Positions 61,979-64,000 of a stretch of 64,000 nt of DNA are shown here, piece after piece; the stretch's first letter is position 1, and every line of letters starts with the position of its first letter. The DNA comes from Thalassospira indica (GTDB lineage: Bacteria > Pseudomonadota > Alphaproteobacteria > Rhodospirillales > Thalassospiraceae), in NCBI RefSeq assembly GCF_003403095.1, contig NZ_CP031555.1:3178501-3242500 (forward strand). The letters are read 5' to 3'. Below the pieces are notes generated by a model, which did no database searches, was not told the origin of the DNA, and saw only the letters and a list, made by a program, of their open reading frames with translations. The position numbers were made by a program, and so were the translations under genes.

Positions 61979-64000
61979 ATGTCTGAGCATCATCATAAAA
62001 AGCACCAGCATAATCACAGAACGTCGGATCAAGCAGAACATGCAACCGATCCTGTTTGCAGCATGTCGGTCACGCTGGATTCCGATACACCACGCTCACC
62101 GTACGGCGATGAGACATATTACTTCTGTTCCCAGAAATGTAAGAGCAAGTTCGATAGCTCTCCTGAAAGCGTATTATCCGCAAAGGAAGAGACATCTGCT
62201 GCAAACAGCGCTTCGTCATCCGCTTCTCGCCGCTACACCTGCCCGATGCATCCGGAGATCATACGATCCGAACCTGGTTCCTGTCCGATCTGCGGAATGG
62301 CACTGGAACCGATGGATATACCAACAGAAAATGAGGAACCAAACCCCGAGATTCAAGACTTCAAAAAGAGATTCTGGTTAGGCGCAGCTCTTACGGTGCC
62401 GCTGATTGTCCTAACGATGGGGCCGTTTGTTGGTTTGGGTTTCATCCGGGAAATGATTGGAGAACGCGTTACTCTTTGGGTGGAGTTGGTTCTCGGAACG
62501 CCTGTTGTCCTGTGGTCCGGCTTCCCATTCATGGTTCGTGGATGGCATTCTGTGGTGAACCGTTCTCTCAACATGTTCACCTTGATCGGGATGGGCGTTA
62601 GCGCAGCTTATATATTTAGCGTCGTCGCAGTGATTTCTCCGGGTATTTTTCCTGATGGCTTCAGAGACGCACAGGGACATGTCGGTGTGTATTTCGAAGC
62701 TGCAGCTGTCATCGTTGTCCTTGTGCTTCTTGGCCAACTAATGGAATTGGGGGCTCGGGAACGAACCGGCTCGGCAATCAAAGCGTTATTGGGTCTTGCT
62801 GCGAAAACAGCCCGCATTATTGAAGATGATGGTTCTGAACGAGAAGTTCCTCTTGAGGATGTAACCGTCGGAATGCGTTTGAGGGTTCGCCCAGGCGACA
62901 AGATACCTGTCGATGGCGTTGTCGTTGAAGGACGGTCGTCAGTTGATGAATCCATGATTTCGGGTGAACCCGTTCCAATTGAAAAAAATCCAGATGACGA
63001 TGTCACCGGAGCAACAATCAACGGAAATGGCAGCCTGATCATCCTGGCCAAACGGGTTGGCAAAGATACTGTCTTGAGCCAAATCGTTGATATGGTCTCC
63101 CATGCTCAGCGAAGCAAAGCGCCAATCCAAAAGGTTGCAGACACGGTTGCAGGCAAGTTTGTGCCTGCTGTTATCCTGGTTGCTTTGATCGCCTTCGTCG
63201 CTTGGGCCATCTGGGGGCCCGATCCGTCATTGTCATACGGGCTTGTCGCAGCGGTTGCTGTTCTGATCATTGCGTGTCCCTGCGCCCTTGGTTTGGCAAC
63301 GCCGATGTCAATCATGACAGCGACCGGCCGTGGTGCACAAATTGGTGTGCTCATTAAAAATGCAGAGGCCTTGGAGCGATTTGCGAAGATCGATGTGCTC
63401 ATTGTCGATAAAACCGGGACTTTGACAGAGGGTAAACCAAAACTTGCAGGTGTAATCGCCCAACCAGATTTTCAGGAGGAGGAAGTTCTTTCTGTCGCTG
63501 CGGCGCTGGAAAAGGGATCCGAACATCCATTGGCTGACGCCATTGTCAGTGCTGCTCAGGAGCGCGGATTGTCCCTTGATAAGGCAGAGGAATTTGAAGC
63601 TGTAACCGGTCAGGGCGTCACCGGAAAGGTGGGTGGCAAGTCGGTTGCCCTAGGTAATAGCAAACTCCTTCAGACTCTCAATATCGATCATTCTGCTGTT
63701 GATAAAATAGCAAATGATCGGCGAGATATGGGGGAGACGGTAATGCATGTCGTTATTGATGGAAAGATCGCTGGGCTCATTTCCGTTGCCGATCCGATAA
63801 AGCAAACAACATCGGATGCCCTGGCCGCATTGAAAAAGCAGGGCTTCAAAATTGTCATGGCTACTGGCGACAATCAACGAACAGCAAAAGCTGTTGGCAG
63901 TAAACTCTCGATTACCGATATCCGGGCCGATGTCTCACCGGAAGATAAGGCCAATTTAATCAAAGAGCTAAAAGATAAAGGTCATCAAGTCGCGATGGCG
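61979..64000 (+). CDS. Copper-translocating P1B-type ATPase, truncated by window end
   Basis: The first 674 residues are visible. They show a His-rich start ([13 protein letters not shown]), a YHS domain (DPVCSMSV to [11 protein letters not shown], about residues 24-60), a heavy-metal-binding CPMHPEI/SCPICGM domain (about 86-112), membrane helices, the CPC metal motif in [13 protein letters not shown] (about 433), the phosphorylation site [11 protein letters not shown] (about 478), SEHPLA and the hinge MATGDNQ. This is a Cu(I) exporter of the P1B-1 kind with no ferredoxin-like CXXC domain. AGGAAGC precedes the ATG. The C-terminal hinge and last helices lie outside the window. Confidence 0.92.
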   Translation, partial: MSEHHHKKHQHNHRTSDQAEHATDPVCSMSVTLDSDTPRSPYGDETYYFCSQKCKSKFDSSPESVLSAKEETSAANSASSSASRRYTCPMHPEIIRSEPGSCPICGMALEPMDIPTENEEPNPEIQDFKKRFWLGAALTVPLIVLTMGPFVGLGFIREMIGERVTLWVELVLGTPVVLWSGFPFMVRGWHSVVNRSLNMFTLIGMGVSAAYIFSVVAVISPGIFPDGFRDAQGHVGVYFEAAAVIVVLVLLGQLMELGARERTGSAIKALLGLAAKTARIIEDDGSEREVPLEDVTVGMRLRVRPGDKIPVDGVVVEGRSSVDESMISGEPVPIEKNPDDDVTGATINGNGSLIILAKRVGKDTVLSQIVDMVSHAQRSKAPIQKVADTVAGKFVPAVILVALIAFVAWAIWGPDPSLSYGLVAAVAVLIIACPCALGLATPMSIMTATGRGAQIGVLIKNAEALERFAKIDVLIVDKTGTLTEGKPKLAGVIAQPDFQEEEVLSVAAALEKGSEHPLADAIVSAAQERGLSLDKAEEFEAVTGQGVTGKVGGKSVALGNSKLLQTLNIDHSAVDKIANDRRDMGETVMHVVIDGKIAGLISVADPIKQTTSDALAALKKQGFKIVMATGDNQRTAKAVGSKLSITDIRADVSPEDKANLIKELKDKGHQVAMA

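Larger units (their letters stand above)
48395..64000 (+). mobile_element. Copper-resistance island with three tyrosine recombinases, left end inside gcd
   Basis: The left boundary is set by loss of gcd homology at about 48394. The first genes are three tandem tyrosine-recombinase genes and a TnpC-like gene, resembling the transposition module of Tn554-type elements. Cargo from 54.3 kb onward is copper handling. The island DNA is visibly less GC-rich than the flanking core genes. The right end and the 5' part of gcd are outside the window, so the length is unknown. Confidence 0.75.

Overview
The window looks like a chromosomal segment of an alphaproteobacterium, most likely Rhodospirillales and possibly Thalassospira-like. 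I infer this from gene families and gene order (fabD-fabG-acpP-fabF-mltG, yicC-gmk, lptF-lptG-lptD-surA-pdxA-rsmA, rpsF-rpsR-DUF2232-rplI-dnaB-alr, radA-cvpA-purF, yfgM-bamB-der, plus small alphaproteobacterial families such as DUF1127, DUF1489, DUF2794 and DUF2849). No database search was possible. I saw no rRNA, tRNA or CRISPR array.

Region 1 (1-9.0 kb) is mixed metabolism. It holds the start of a sulfite/nitrite reductase with its DUF2849 partner, DUF1489, a LysR-type regulator gene broken by a 13-bp tandem duplication, a DUF1127 gene facing it across a perfect T-N11-A palindrome, a PPK2 polyphosphate kinase, a beta-hydroxyacid dehydrogenase, an S41 carboxy-terminal protease and a DmdC-like acyl-CoA dehydrogenase.

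Region 2 (9.1-35.7 kb) is core envelope, lipid and information processing. The outer-membrane operon lptF-lptG-lptD-surA-pdxA-rsmA runs rightward. yicC-gmk and the fatty-acid operon fabD-fabG-acpP-fabF-mltG run leftward, with a terminator-like hairpin between acpP and fabF. The ribosomal operon rpsF-rpsR-DUF2232-rplI follows, then dnaB, alr, the lipid-transport genes mlaE-mlaF, radA, cvpA, purF and a short-chain dehydrogenase.

Region 3 (35.8-48.4 kb) begins with an NMT1/THI5-type ABC uptake system, encoded with a 5-formyltetrahydrofolate cyclo-ligase-like protein and a divergent RpiR-type regulator. The gene set suggests uptake of a thiamin-precursor-like pyrimidine. A cytochrome c, der-bamB-yfgM, a small lipoprotein, DUF2794, a Sel1-repeat protein and the 3' part of a PQQ-dependent glucose dehydrogenase gene (gcd-like) follow.

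Region 4 (about 48.395 kb to the window end) is a mobile island inserted inside that gcd-like gene. Glucose-dehydrogenase homology stops within a codon or two of 48392. A 48-bp perfect palindrome lies about 75 bp inside the junction. It is followed by three tightly packed tyrosine-recombinase genes (431, 618 and 633 aa) and a small TnpC/DUF6262-like gene, a layout resembling Tn554-type transposition modules but with one extra large recombinase. The cargo is copper resistance: small His/Cys-rich exported proteins, a cupredoxin, a PcoA/CopA-type multicopper oxidase, PcoB/CopB, an ABC-exporter membrane domain without an ATPase, a YHS-domain protein, a membrane-anchored cytochrome c, an APC permease and a copper P-type ATPase cut by the window end. 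A pair of TTGCCAC direct repeats at 11-bp period abuts a candidate promoter at the head of the cargo, suggesting control by an OmpR-family copper response regulator not present in this window. The right end of the island is not in view.
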